Positions 42,839 through 51,956 of a stretch of 64,000 bases of DNA are shown here, piece by piece. The first letter of the stretch is position 1; every line of letters begins with the position of its first letter. The notes under the pieces were generated by a model. It was not told the DNA's origin. It worked only from the letters and a program-made list of their open reading frames with translations, and did no database searches. This stretch comes from GWE2-42-39 sp963668595 (GTDB lineage: Bacteria > Bacteroidota > Bacteroidia > Bacteroidales > Prolixibacteraceae), in assembly GCA_963668595.1 (NCBI GenBank), contig OY764876.1, forward strand, positions 682,001 through 746,000, read 5' to 3'. A program made the translations under genes and the position numbers.

Positions 42839-44743
42839 TTAGTTTTTATGCCATTCTAATTTGTTATCAATGCGATAACTGATTTTTTCGTTGTCGAGTA
42901 GCCAGCGAAGCGTTTTTTCAATGGTTTCTTTTTTTCCCTCAGTTTGCTTTAGTAATTCGTCGTACGAACAGGGTGTTTCCAGTATTTTTTTGATTTGATC
43001 GCTTACCATGTCGAATTCATATTTACTCAAATTGAGTTCGTTTCGTTCAAGGCACGTGTCACATTTTCCGCAGCGAGTGGTATTGATTTCGCCAAAATAT
43101 TGCAAAAGCGCCTGGCTTCGGCATTTGTGCTTTGCTTCGGCATAGCTAATAACCGATTGAATGCGGGTGATATAATCTTTTTTGCGATCGTCGTAATTCT
43201 CTTTTGATATTTTCAGTCGCGAGCTGTCAACCCGTTCTGTATTCATAATGATGAACGGGGTTTTCTTGCGCGGAATGTAATGCACAACTTTGTAGCTGTC
43301 CAGCGTATTCAAAAATTTGTAAACGGTTTCGATGCTGATGTTGGCGCGGCGTGCCAGTAAATCTTCGTCGATGGCGATGTAATTCGAGAATAGCCCGGTG
43401 TACGATCGTAACAGAAGTTTGATGAAGCCATCGAAACTAGCTTGCGCTACCTGAAATTTATAGAGATCATCGCGGTTGACAAGGAAAAACACGCGTGACG
43501 GATTGTCTAATTCTTCGGTCAATTCGAGGTAGCCTTCTCGTTGCAAAATCTTCAGGCTACTCAGTATGGTGTTGATGTCGATTTTATAGTTGCGGGCAAA
43601 GTCAGCAATGCTGAAATCGTAAATCTGGTTTTTGCCAAAGCCGATAGCAATTTGTAAATGATTACACAACGCATTGTAAACCTTGCGAATTACTTCAGGC
43701 ACGGGGAATGATCTGCCTACATTTTTTTGCAATCTCAGCTTGTCAGCTTCAGTAAAAAGAAGCACGGCGAAAGCTTTATTTCCATCGCGCCCGGCACGCC
43801 CTGCTTCCTGAAAGTAGGCCTCAAGCGATTCGGGAGCATCGTAGTTAATTACGAAACGCACATCGGGCTTGTCGATGCCCATGCCGAAAGCGTTGGTGGC
43901 AACAATAATCCGGGTGCGGCCGTTTTTCCAGTCTTCTTGCTTGCTTGCCCTGCTTTTTGCCGACAAGCCTGCGTGGTAATAATCGGCCGAAATATTGTTT
44001 TTCTGAAGCAATTCCGAAATCTCACGTGTGAGTTTGCGACTACGCACATATACAATGCCAGTGCCTTTTACCTTATTTATCGATTGTAATATATATCCGA
44101 TTTTGTCTTCCTGATGGCGAACTACGTAGGTCAGGTTTTCTCTGAAAAAGCTCTTCTGTAATAGGTTTCGTTTTCTGAATTTCAGCTTTTCCTGAATATC
44201 TTCTACTACTTTAGGCGTTGCAGTGGCAGTGAGTGCGAGTATGGGAACTTTGGGCAAGAGTTCGCGAAGTTGCTCAACTTTTAGGTATGACGGACGGAAA
44301 TCGTATCCCCATTGAGAGATGCAGTGGGCTTCGTCCACCGTGATCAGGTTTACATTCATGTCGAGAACACGTTCGCGAAAGCGTTCCGTAGCAATGCGTT
44401 CGGGTGACAGGTACAGGAATTTGTAGTTTCCCCACACTGCGCTGTCCATCGCAATTCTCATTTCTTGCTGAGTTAAGCCTGAATGTATTGCCAGAGCTTT
44501 GATTCCTTTTTGATTCAGATTTTCTACCTGATCTTTCATTAGCGAAATAAGAGGCGTAATTACCAGACAAATGCCTTCCCGTGCTAATGAATATACCTGA
44601 AAGGTAATCGATTTGCCCCCTCCGGTAGGCATCAGCCCAAGCGTGTCTTTCCCTTCCGCTACCGATTGGATTATTTCTTCCTGCAGTTCGCGGAATTGGG
44701 AATATCCCCAGTATTTGGTCAATATTTGCCTGAATTCGCTCAC
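42839..44743 (-). CDS. recQ: RecQ-family ATP-dependent DNA helicase
   Basis: 634 residues. The helicase core has RELQEEIIQSV, Walker A MPTGGGKS, DEAH in VDEAHCISQWGYDFRPSY and motif VI QEAGRAGRDG. A RecQ zinc module follows (CRSQALLQYFGE, then CGKCDTC) with unusual order: the zinc Cys lie near residue 560, after a winged-helix stretch. It appears to end soon after, without a clear HRDC domain, so it belongs to the shorter RecQ type of Bacteroidota. Unwinds DNA 3' to 5' in recombination and fork repair. Confidence 0.93.
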   Translation of the reverse strand: MSEFRQILTKYWGYSQFRELQEEIIQSVAEGKDTLGLMPTGGGKSITFQVYSLAREGICLVITPLISLMKDQVENLNQKGIKALAIHSGLTQQEMRIAMDSAVWGNYKFLYLSPERIATERFRERVLDMNVNLITVDEAHCISQWGYDFRPSYLKVEQLRELLPKVPILALTATATPKVVEDIQEKLKFRKRNLLQKSFFRENLTYVVRHQEDKIGYILQSINKVKGTGIVYVRSRKLTREISELLQKNNISADYYHAGLSAKSRASKQEDWKNGRTRIIVATNAFGMGIDKPDVRFVINYDAPESLEAYFQEAGRAGRDGNKAFAVLLFTEADKLRLQKNVGRSFPVPEVIRKVYNALCNHLQIAIGFGKNQIYDFSIADFARNYKIDINTILSSLKILQREGYLELTEELDNPSRVFFLVNRDDLYKFQVAQASFDGFIKLLLRSYTGLFSNYIAIDEDLLARRANISIETVYKFLNTLDSYKVVHYIPRKKTPFIIMNTERVDSSRLKISKENYDDRKKDYITRIQSVISYAEAKHKCRSQALLQYFGEINTTRCGKCDTCLERNELNLSKYEFDMVSDQIKKILETPCSYDELLKQTEGKKETIEKTLRWLLDNEKISYRIDNKLEWHKN

Positions 44744-45081
44744 GTATTTTATTATTGCTTCTGAAATGGTTTCAAGACAAATTCAAAGATACATTATTTG
44801 AGATGAAGAAAAAGTAAGGCGGAACTTCGACTGATTTTATTTTCATTACCAGACTTAACAATTTTTAGGGATTTTTATAGTTTGTAAGGCTGATGGTTCG
44901 CGAAAAAGCAGGACATTTATCCCATAAATTTTTGTAGTTTTGTTCAGTAAGCAAATGACCCACTGAAAACTGTCCGGAAGAACGATAATTGGAGCAGTTG
45001 GGATAGCTCAAAAAGTTTTTCTGTATATTCCGGTAACAGTATGTTTGGTGGTATTTTTTTTGAAAAGAAATTTTGACACAC
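44744..45081. promoter_or_regulatory. Divergent promoter region of recQ and the foldase operon
   Basis: Minus-strand -7 element TATCTTTG (44784-44791) is placed about 40 nt upstream of recQ. Plus-strand -7 element TAGTTTTG (44935-44942) is placed about 140 nt upstream of the first foldase gene. Neither has a convincing -33 TTTG. No gene seen in the 338 nt. Confidence 0.45.
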
Positions 45082-47076
45082 ATGATGCATCGTGCATTTC
45101 AGCATAAACAGACACTTTTTAGTAAGATTGTAAAAGCCTGTGCTTTTGCCGTTTTGTTGCTTGGGGCGATTGCTCCGTCCGTGGCTCAATCGCCGAAAGA
45201 TGTTATTCTTTCTATTGGTGATCACCATTTTGGGACCGATGAGTTTCAGTATTTCTATAAAAAAAATAATTCGCAGATGAATGATGATGCGAAAATGCTT
45301 TCTCCGCAGGAATACATGGAGCTTTTCATCAATTTTAAACTGAAAGTGCTTGCCGGGGAGCAGATGGGGCTGGATACTCTTGCTTCGTTCATGAACGAAT
45401 TGAAAGGGTATCGTGATGAGTTGGCTAAACCGTACCTCACGCATGTGAAATTTAACGATGAAATGCTACAAACGGCTTATTATCGAACAAAACATGAACG
45501 AAAAGCCAGTCATGTTTTGGTGCAGATAAACGAAGGACGGGATAGTTTGCAAGCCTTGGCGCGCATCCAGGAAATTCGCCAAAAATGGGAAGCCGGAGCT
45601 GATTTCAATGAGTTGGCATTTCAGTATTCCGATGACCCGTCGGCCCGGATGAATCGGGGTGAACTGGGATATTTTTCTGCATTTATGATGGTATATCCGT
45701 TTGAAGATGCTGCGTATAAAACTCCCATTGGACAAGTGTCGCAGCCAGTTCGTACGCAGTTTGGTTACCACCTTGTTCGTGTTGAAGATGAACGGGAGTC
45801 GAAAGGGCAAATTGCTGTTGCGCACATCATGAAACGACTTCCTGAACCAGGAAACGATGATGGACACGGGCATGCACATGCATATCGCTCCGAAGCTAGT
45901 TTGAAATCGGAAATGGATAGTTTGTATCAATTGTTGCAGCAAGGTGCCGATTTTACATCGCTGGCACAAGAATATTCTGACGATCAATACAGTGCACGTA
46001 ATGGTGGACAGTTGCAGCCATTCACCGAAAGTCGGATGGTTCCTGAATTTTCGCAGGCAGCATTTGCATTGCAAAATGATGGTGATATATCTCCGGTTAT
46101 CCGAAGTCCGTACGGTTGGCATATTATAAAACGAATAAAACGAATTCCGGTTCCTCAGTTGGATGAAATTAGCGATCAACTTCGGGAGCAGATTCGCAAA
46201 AATCCGCAAATCAGTCAGCACAGTCGCGAATTATTTATTTCAGAATTGAAGAAAGAATACAGTTTTGAAATGAATACTGCCATTGAGAGTGAGCTGCCGA
46301 AAAATTTGAAAACTTTGATTTCTGGAGAAACTGCGATGCCCGGGAATATTGATTTGCAAGCAGTTTTGTGTTCGTTTGGTGATGAGAAAGTTTCGGTTGG
46401 CGATTTTATTTCGTTTCTGAAAGCAAAAAATACAAACACCGTTCAACCGAATCAGCTTTTATCTGATTTTGTGGAAGATTGTTTAGTGCGATATGAAAAT
46501 GAACGTTTGGAAAGCAAACATCCTGATTTTGCGATGTTGATGAAAGAATACCACGATGGAATGCTTTTGTTTGCCGTGTCAGAAAAAATGATCTGGAACA
46601 AAGCCGCAGAAGATACACTTGGCTTGGAACGTTTTTATGAGAAAAATAAATCGAAATATTTAGGCGATGAAAAATTCGAAGGCTGGGTAATCAAATGTCG
46701 TGATTTTGAAACGCGCAGCAAGGTTGACGAAATATTGGCGCAGGAGCCGGTTGATAAACAGGAGTTGTTGTCGATAATGAATGCCCGGAATGGGGGGGGA
46801 GTTGCTGTTATAGATGGGGTTTTCAAGAAAGGCGAAAATCCGGTGGTTGACTTTTATGTGTGGAACGCAAGTCGGCCTGCTGGATTGGACGAAAAAATCA
46901 CTTACGTACGTGGAAACAAGATGAGCCCGGAGCCTAAAACATTGGATGAGTCGCGTGGTCTGCATATTGCCGATTACCAGTCGGAACTTGAGACGCAATG
47001 GCTGGCCGATTTACACAAGCAAAATCGTATTCGGGTAAATAAAAAGTTGGTTAAACAAATCTCGTCGTTGAAATGA
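45082..47076 (+). CDS. Periplasmic peptidylprolyl isomerase with two parvulin domains (SurA/PrsA-like)
   Basis: 664 residues from the ATG at MMHRAFQHKQ; the frame starts at a TTG three codons earlier. Signal peptide (FAVLLLGAIAPSVAQ). Two rotamase (parvulin) domains: ASHVLVQINEGRDSLQALAR to GYHLVRVEDE (about 140-250), and VAHIMKRLPEP to GWHIIKRIKR (about 255-355). The second contains a His-rich insertion (DDGHGHAHAY). The C-terminal ~300 residues are unassigned. Expected to chaperone outer-membrane proteins. First gene of a foldase-moxR-OstA operon. Confidence 0.88.
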   Translation: MMHRAFQHKQTLFSKIVKACAFAVLLLGAIAPSVAQSPKDVILSIGDHHFGTDEFQYFYKKNNSQMNDDAKMLSPQEYMELFINFKLKVLAGEQMGLDTLASFMNELKGYRDELAKPYLTHVKFNDEMLQTAYYRTKHERKASHVLVQINEGRDSLQALARIQEIRQKWEAGADFNELAFQYSDDPSARMNRGELGYFSAFMMVYPFEDAAYKTPIGQVSQPVRTQFGYHLVRVEDERESKGQIAVAHIMKRLPEPGNDDGHGHAHAYRSEASLKSEMDSLYQLLQQGADFTSLAQEYSDDQYSARNGGQLQPFTESRMVPEFSQAAFALQNDGDISPVIRSPYGWHIIKRIKRIPVPQLDEISDQLREQIRKNPQISQHSRELFISELKKEYSFEMNTAIESELPKNLKTLISGETAMPGNIDLQAVLCSFGDEKVSVGDFISFLKAKNTNTVQPNQLLSDFVEDCLVRYENERLESKHPDFAMLMKEYHDGMLLFAVSEKMIWNKAAEDTLGLERFYEKNKSKYLGDEKFEGWVIKCRDFETRSKVDEILAQEPVDKQELLSIMNARNGGGVAVIDGVFKKGENPVVDFYVWNASRPAGLDEKITYVRGNKMSPEPKTLDESRGLHIADYQSELETQWLADLHKQNRIRVNKKLVKQISSLK

Positions 47077-47912
47077 ATCGAATAAAATACTATTGGTTGT
47101 ACCTGTTTTTACTCGTGTTTTCGTGTCGCAACGGAGACGAGCCCGTGACTTTGGTGCAGGTTGGCGAAAAGATCTTGTACGAGCACCAGCTACACGAATT
47201 ATTGCCTCCAAATTTAACCAAAGCCGACAGCTCGTTGTGGGCCGAGGATTATATTACCAAATGGGTGCGTAAACAATTATTCGTGCAACAGGCCGAAGCC
47301 AATCTGACTGAATCGCAGAAAGATGTGCGCGAAGAGTTGGAAGAATACCGTCAATCGCTGGTTTCATTTCGATATAAAAATGAAATGGTTAATCAGAAAA
47401 TGGATACTATAGTGACTCATGATCAGATAATGAATTATTACAATGAGCACAAAGATCAGTTTTTCCTGAATCAGGATATTTTGAAGGCAATTTATATAAA
47501 AATGCCGATGGAAGTAGCCGAACCGGATGTGCTGCGCAGTTTGTGCAACGATCCGGGGAAAGTTTCGGAACTGGATGAATATTGCATCAGCTATGCAAAA
47601 CGATACGATAAATTTGATGATAATTGGGTTGTGGCAAAATTGGTTTTCGAGAATATTCCTGAAGAAATTAAGGATCCCGAGTCCTTTTTGCGTCGCAATA
47701 AATTTATCGAAACCAAGGATCGTGACTACTATTATTTGGTTTGTATTCGCGATTTTCGCTTTATTGGGCAACCTGCCCCAATTGATTATGTGGAAAGTCA
47801 GGTAAAAAACTTAATTTTGAACGCCCGAAAAAGCGAGTTCCTGAAAAAACTGGAAGAAGATGTTTATCAGGATGGGATAGAAAAAAAACGGGTGAAGATA
47901 TTTTATAAATAA
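47073..47912 (+). CDS. Foldase-like lipoprotein (SurA N-domain-like, no parvulin domain)
   Basis: 279 residues with a short lipoprotein signal (LFLLVFSC, about Cys17). The pattern (KWVRKQLFVQQAEANLTESQ, then ITHDQIMNYYNEHKDQF) is that of the chaperone part of SurA/PpiD-type foldases. No rotamase domain is recognisable, so it is probably a chaperone without isomerase activity. The start overlaps the previous stop by 4 nt (ATGA), giving translational coupling. A third foldase follows. Confidence 0.75.
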   Translation: MNRIKYYWLYLFLLVFSCRNGDEPVTLVQVGEKILYEHQLHELLPPNLTKADSSLWAEDYITKWVRKQLFVQQAEANLTESQKDVREELEEYRQSLVSFRYKNEMVNQKMDTIVTHDQIMNYYNEHKDQFFLNQDILKAIYIKMPMEVAEPDVLRSLCNDPGKVSELDEYCISYAKRYDKFDDNWVVAKLVFENIPEEIKDPESFLRRNKFIETKDRDYYYLVCIRDFRFIGQPAPIDYVESQVKNLILNARKSEFLKKLEEDVYQDGIEKKRVKIFYK

Positions 47913-47976
47913 AAAAGTCTCGTTTTCGAGGCTTCGAATGGTAAATAATGTAGTTAACAACAATAAGACAAAAGGA

Positions 47977-49323
47977 ATGAATAAACTGATAGGTTTAATA
48001 ATGGTTGCCGGGCTTCTGTTGGCCGGAAATACAATGGCTCAGGACAAAGTGATTGATCAGGTTGTAGCTGTTGTAGGTGGAAATACCATTTTGAAATCCG
48101 ATATTGAAGGGATGTACATACAGCAGCAGGCTCAGGGGATTACTACTGAAGGCGACATGAAATGTGAAATTTTGGAATCGTTACTGATTGAGAAATTATT
48201 GGTCGCTGAAGCTCAGTTGGATACAACCATCACAGTAACTGATAGCCAGATTAACCAGAATATGGATCAGCGTATTCAGTATTTTGTCAATAACCTGGGC
48301 TCTGAAAAAGAAGTTGAAAAATATTTCAAAAAATCGATTATCGAAATTCGTGCAGATATGGCTGATATGATTCGCAATCAGCAATTAACCAGTCAGATGC
48401 AGAATAAAATCATTAAAGATGTTACAGTTACTCCGGCTGAAGTTCGTTACCATTTTCGTAGTCTGAAAGAATCGGAACTTCCGATGATTGACGCTTCAGT
48501 TGAATACGAACAGATTACTTTCCGCCCTCGGGTTGATCCGGAAGAAGAAAACCGTGTGAAAAACCGTTTGCGTGAGCTGAAAAAACGTATCGAAGATGGA
48601 GCTAGCTTTTCGTCAATGGCTGTACTTTATTCTGAAGACCCACAAGCTGCATTAGGTGGTGAAATTGGATACTTTAGTCGTGCTTCGCTTGACCCAACTT
48701 ATGCAGCGGCAGCCTTTAACCTCAAAGGCGATCGTATTTCCAATGTGGTAAAAAGTGAATTTGGCTACCATATTATTCAGCTTATCGACCGAAAAGGTGA
48801 GCAGGTAAATACCCGTCATATTTTGATGAAACCAAAAATTTCGCCGGAAGCAATGAAGCAATCACGCGAACGGTTAGATAGTTTGGCAAATTTTGTGCGC
48901 GAAGGAAAATTTACCTTCGAACAAGCTGCTGCCTCGTATTCGTGGGATAAAAACTCAAGAAACAATGGTGGTTTGGTCATTAATCCGCAAACGATGTCTT
49001 CGAAATGGAAAATTTCGGAACTTGATCCGGATGTGAGTAAAGTGATTGCCAAAATGAACATCAACGAGGTGAGCGAACCTTTCGAAACAATTGATGAAGC
49101 AAGCAAACAAACCGTTTATAAAATTGTAAAACTGGTTCGTAAAACCAATAGTCATCAGGCTAATTTGCGCGACGATTATATTGAGCTGAGCAATGCTTAT
49201 CTGGAAAAGAAAAAGCAGCAGGCTCTGGATAAATGGATCAAAGAAAAACAGGCAATCACGTACATTCATATCGACGATACTTACGCTAATTGTCAGTTTA
49301 AATACTCAGGCTGGGACAAATAA
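47977..49323 (+). CDS. surA: SurA-like periplasmic chaperone/peptidylprolyl isomerase
   Basis: 448 residues from the ATG at MNKLIGLIMVAGLLLAGN, which opens a clear signal peptide; a 13-codon upstream extension is rejected. SurA N-domain (QVVAVVGGNTILKSDIEGMY) is followed by two parvulin domains (VEYEQITFRPRVDPEEENRV to GYHIIQLIDRKG, then RHILMKPKISPEAMKQSRE). This is the classic SurA layout. Escorts outer-membrane proteins to the BAM complex. Co-transcribed with two related foldases upstream. Confidence 0.9.
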   Translation: MNKLIGLIMVAGLLLAGNTMAQDKVIDQVVAVVGGNTILKSDIEGMYIQQQAQGITTEGDMKCEILESLLIEKLLVAEAQLDTTITVTDSQINQNMDQRIQYFVNNLGSEKEVEKYFKKSIIEIRADMADMIRNQQLTSQMQNKIIKDVTVTPAEVRYHFRSLKESELPMIDASVEYEQITFRPRVDPEEENRVKNRLRELKKRIEDGASFSSMAVLYSEDPQAALGGEIGYFSRASLDPTYAAAAFNLKGDRISNVVKSEFGYHIIQLIDRKGEQVNTRHILMKPKISPEAMKQSRERLDSLANFVREGKFTFEQAAASYSWDKNSRNNGGLVINPQTMSSKWKISELDPDVSKVIAKMNINEVSEPFETIDEASKQTVYKIVKLVRKTNSHQANLRDDYIELSNAYLEKKKQQALDKWIKEKQAITYIHIDDTYANCQFKYSGWDK

Positions 49324-49331
49324 ACGTGCGC

Positions 49332-50303
49332 ATGCAGACAACTTTTAAAAACGATGTAGAAGCGATTGATGCTCTGAAGAAAAAATTTGACCTTCTTCAG
49401 GATGAAATTAAAAAGCGGATTTTCGGGCAGGACGAAATTGTCAGACAAACGCTGATTTCATTGTTTAGTCGCGGACACTGTTTACTGATCGGAGTTCCCG
49501 GATTGGCGAAAACTTTGTTGGTGAATACCATTGCCGAGGTGCTGGGCCTTCAGTATAATCGTATTCAGTTTACGCCCGATTTAATGCCTTCTGACATTAT
49601 CGGTACTGAAATTCTGGATAAAGACCGTCAGTTTAAATTTATAAAAGGGCCTCTTTTTACAAATATTTTGCTGGCTGACGAAATAAACCGTACGCCGCCA
49701 AAAACTCAGGCAGCTCTGCTCGAAGCAATGCAAGAGCGTGCAGTGACTGCTGCTGGTCAGCGTTTCGAACTGGATCGTCCGTTTTTTGTGCTGGCAACGC
49801 AAAACCCGATCGAGCAGGAGGGAACTTATCCGCTTCCGGAAGCTCAGCTCGACCGTTTTATGTTTTCGGTTTGGCTCGATTATCCCGAATTTGAAGATGA
49901 ACTGACGATTGTTCGCAATACAACTTCCGGTCATCAGGCTTCCCTTTCCGAAGTGATTACGGGAGAAGAAATTCGTTATTTTCAGGAATTAATACTGAAA
50001 ATACCGGTAAGTGACACTGTGTTGCGCTATGCTGTAGGTTTATCGGCAAAAACCCGACCCGGAACGCAGCAGACTGCATCAATTACCGAAAAGTACCTGA
50101 AATGGGGGGCTGGCCCGCGTGCATCGCAATACTTGGTGTTGGGTGCAAAAACGCATGCTGCCCTGCATGGCAAGTATTCGCCCGATATTGAAGATGTAAA
50201 AGCTGTAGCGGTAAATATTCTTCGCCACCGGGTGATAAAAAATTATAAAGCCGAAGCTGAGGGTATTTCGGTTGAAGACATCATTTACGACTTGTTGAAA
50301 TAA
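49332..50303 (+). CDS. MoxR-family AAA+ ATPase
   Basis: 323 residues from the ATG; a GTG two codons earlier also fits. Walker A GVPGLAKT, Walker B LLADEINR, and the sensor/arginine-finger region ATQNPIEQEGTYPLPEAQLD are all typical. MoxR ATPases act as chaperones that assemble or activate metal-containing or envelope complexes, usually with a VWA-domain or DUF58 partner; none is adjacent here. Its place between surA and the OstA-like gene suggests an envelope role in this lineage. Confidence 0.92.
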   Translation: MQTTFKNDVEAIDALKKKFDLLQDEIKKRIFGQDEIVRQTLISLFSRGHCLLIGVPGLAKTLLVNTIAEVLGLQYNRIQFTPDLMPSDIIGTEILDKDRQFKFIKGPLFTNILLADEINRTPPKTQAALLEAMQERAVTAAGQRFELDRPFFVLATQNPIEQEGTYPLPEAQLDRFMFSVWLDYPEFEDELTIVRNTTSGHQASLSEVITGEEIRYFQELILKIPVSDTVLRYAVGLSAKTRPGTQQTASITEKYLKWGAGPRASQYLVLGAKTHAALHGKYSPDIEDVKAVAVNILRHRVIKNYKAEAEGISVEDIIYDLLK

Positions 50304-50307
50304 ATCA

Positions 50308-51891
50308 ATGGTTTTTTCTTATTTCAGAAATCGTTTTTTGTTGCTGCTTGGGTTTGTTGCAGGAATTTGTTTTCTGGCACAGGCGCAAAAGGAAAAAAAG
50401 AGGATTGACATTATTCAGGCCGAATCGCTGGAAACAGATGCCCGTATTGTTGCTAATGCTCAGCGTTTGCTCGGAGATGTTATTCTCAAACATAGTACGA
50501 TTACCATGTGGTGCGACAGCGCCTATTTATATACCGACCGGAATGTTGTAGATGCTTTCGGAAATGTACATATTCTGAAAGATGACACGCTTAATCTGTA
50601 TGCCGGGTTCATTAATTACGATGGTGACCGGAAATTTGCCAAGGTGCGTAAAAACGTAAAACTGGTAAATAAATCAACCACTCTGCTTACCGATTCGCTG
50701 GATTACGATATTGCCGGAAACGTGGGGTATTACGATTATTTTGGCACTATTCAGGATAGTGTGAATGTGCTTACTTCAATGATTGGTCAATATTATACGC
50801 AAACCGAAAAAGCACATTTTAAAAAAGATGTTGTGCTGACGGCCGAGAAGTACCGTTTGTTTTCGGATACACTGATTTACGATGTGAATTCGAAGATTGC
50901 TCATATTGTTGGGCCAACAACGATTGAAGACGACAGTACCACGCTTTATGCCGAAAAAGGGTTTTATAATAGTGTAAGTGGAGAGACAGAATTGTTGAAA
51001 AAGCCGGTAATCAGTAATCGGAAACAGAAAGTGCTGGCCGATCGAATTTTTTATAATAAAACAAGTGGCGAAGGCAGGGGAGAAGGCAATGTTAAAATGG
51101 AGGACTTTGATAACAGTGTTATCGTTGCCGGAAATCGGGCTTTCTTCAACGAAAAGGAGAAAACTGCGCTGGTTACTGATTCGGCACTATTCATTGCTTA
51201 TTCTGAAAAAGATTCTTTATTTCTGCATGCCGATACTTTGCGAATGTTGCCTGACACGTCGGCGGTGGATGCTCGTTTGATAAAAGCATATTTTAAAGTG
51301 AAATTTTTCCGTCAGGACATGCAGGGGAAATGCGACTCGCTGGTTTACTGGTCCAAAGATTCGACAATTCAGTTGTACCACGAACCTGTGATTTGGACGG
51401 GAGGAAATCAGATGAGTGCTCATTATATTGAAATGAATAAAAATACGGGTATTCCTGATGTGGTGAAAATGACTGACGAAGCGTTTATTATTGCCATGGA
51501 GCCTGATTCTATTCGCTACAATCAGATTAAAGGGCGTAATATGACCGGGTATATTCGCAATAACGAACTTTTCCGGATTGATGTAGATGGGAATGGGCAA
51601 TCGCTGTATTATGCCCGGGATAAGGGCGGTGTGCTTGGTTTGAATAAAGCTGAAAGTAGCAGTATTGTGATCAATATGGCGAAAAATAAAGTGAAGCGAA
51701 TTTCTTTTGTATCGAATCCCGAAGGCGTTTTAAATCCGATATTAAAACTGGAAGAAGAAGATACCAAACTTGGCGGATTTCAGTGGCTGGAAGAATTACG
51801 ACCCAAATCGAAAGAAGATATTTTTGGAGTGAAAGCTACACCTGTGGTGGAAGAAGAAAAACCAGTTTTTCAGAAAGAAAAATTAGAATAA
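50308..51891 (+). CDS. OstA-like (LptA-type) LPS transport protein
   Basis: 527 residues. Signal peptide (LLLLGFVAGICFLAQAQ). The mature part is made of repeated OstA beta-jellyroll units (IIQAESLETDARIVANAQRL, DVILKHSTITMWCDSAYLYT, and so on), as in the periplasmic LptA bridge, but far longer than E. coli LptA. It should pass lipopolysaccharide from the inner-membrane exporter towards LptD, which is encoded at 40136-42835. Last gene of the foldase operon; a strong terminator follows. Confidence 0.85.
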   Translation: MVFSYFRNRFLLLLGFVAGICFLAQAQKEKKRIDIIQAESLETDARIVANAQRLLGDVILKHSTITMWCDSAYLYTDRNVVDAFGNVHILKDDTLNLYAGFINYDGDRKFAKVRKNVKLVNKSTTLLTDSLDYDIAGNVGYYDYFGTIQDSVNVLTSMIGQYYTQTEKAHFKKDVVLTAEKYRLFSDTLIYDVNSKIAHIVGPTTIEDDSTTLYAEKGFYNSVSGETELLKKPVISNRKQKVLADRIFYNKTSGEGRGEGNVKMEDFDNSVIVAGNRAFFNEKEKTALVTDSALFIAYSEKDSLFLHADTLRMLPDTSAVDARLIKAYFKVKFFRQDMQGKCDSLVYWSKDSTIQLYHEPVIWTGGNQMSAHYIEMNKNTGIPDVVKMTDEAFIIAMEPDSIRYNQIKGRNMTGYIRNNELFRIDVDGNGQSLYYARDKGGVLGLNKAESSSIVINMAKNKVKRISFVSNPEGVLNPILKLEEEDTKLGGFQWLEELRPKSKEDIFGVKATPVVEEEKPVFQKEKLE

Positions 51892-51904
51892 TTTTCAGAA
51901 TAAA

Positions 51905-51956
51905 AGAAAAAAAGCAGGCTGTTCGTACTTAATTCGAACAGCCTGCTTTTTTATAC
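51905..51956. terminator. Very strong bidirectional terminator
   Basis: A 16-bp perfect stem (51910-51925 with 51935-51950) has a 9-nt loop and A/T-runs on both sides. It serves the OstA-like gene and the convergent second uvrA, whose stop codon overlaps its edge. Confidence 0.95.

Noticed and set aside
45466..46221. 251-codon minus-strand frame inside the first foldase gene
   Set aside because: Antisense to two recognisable parvulin domains; its translation has no known motif and resembles reversed coding sequence.
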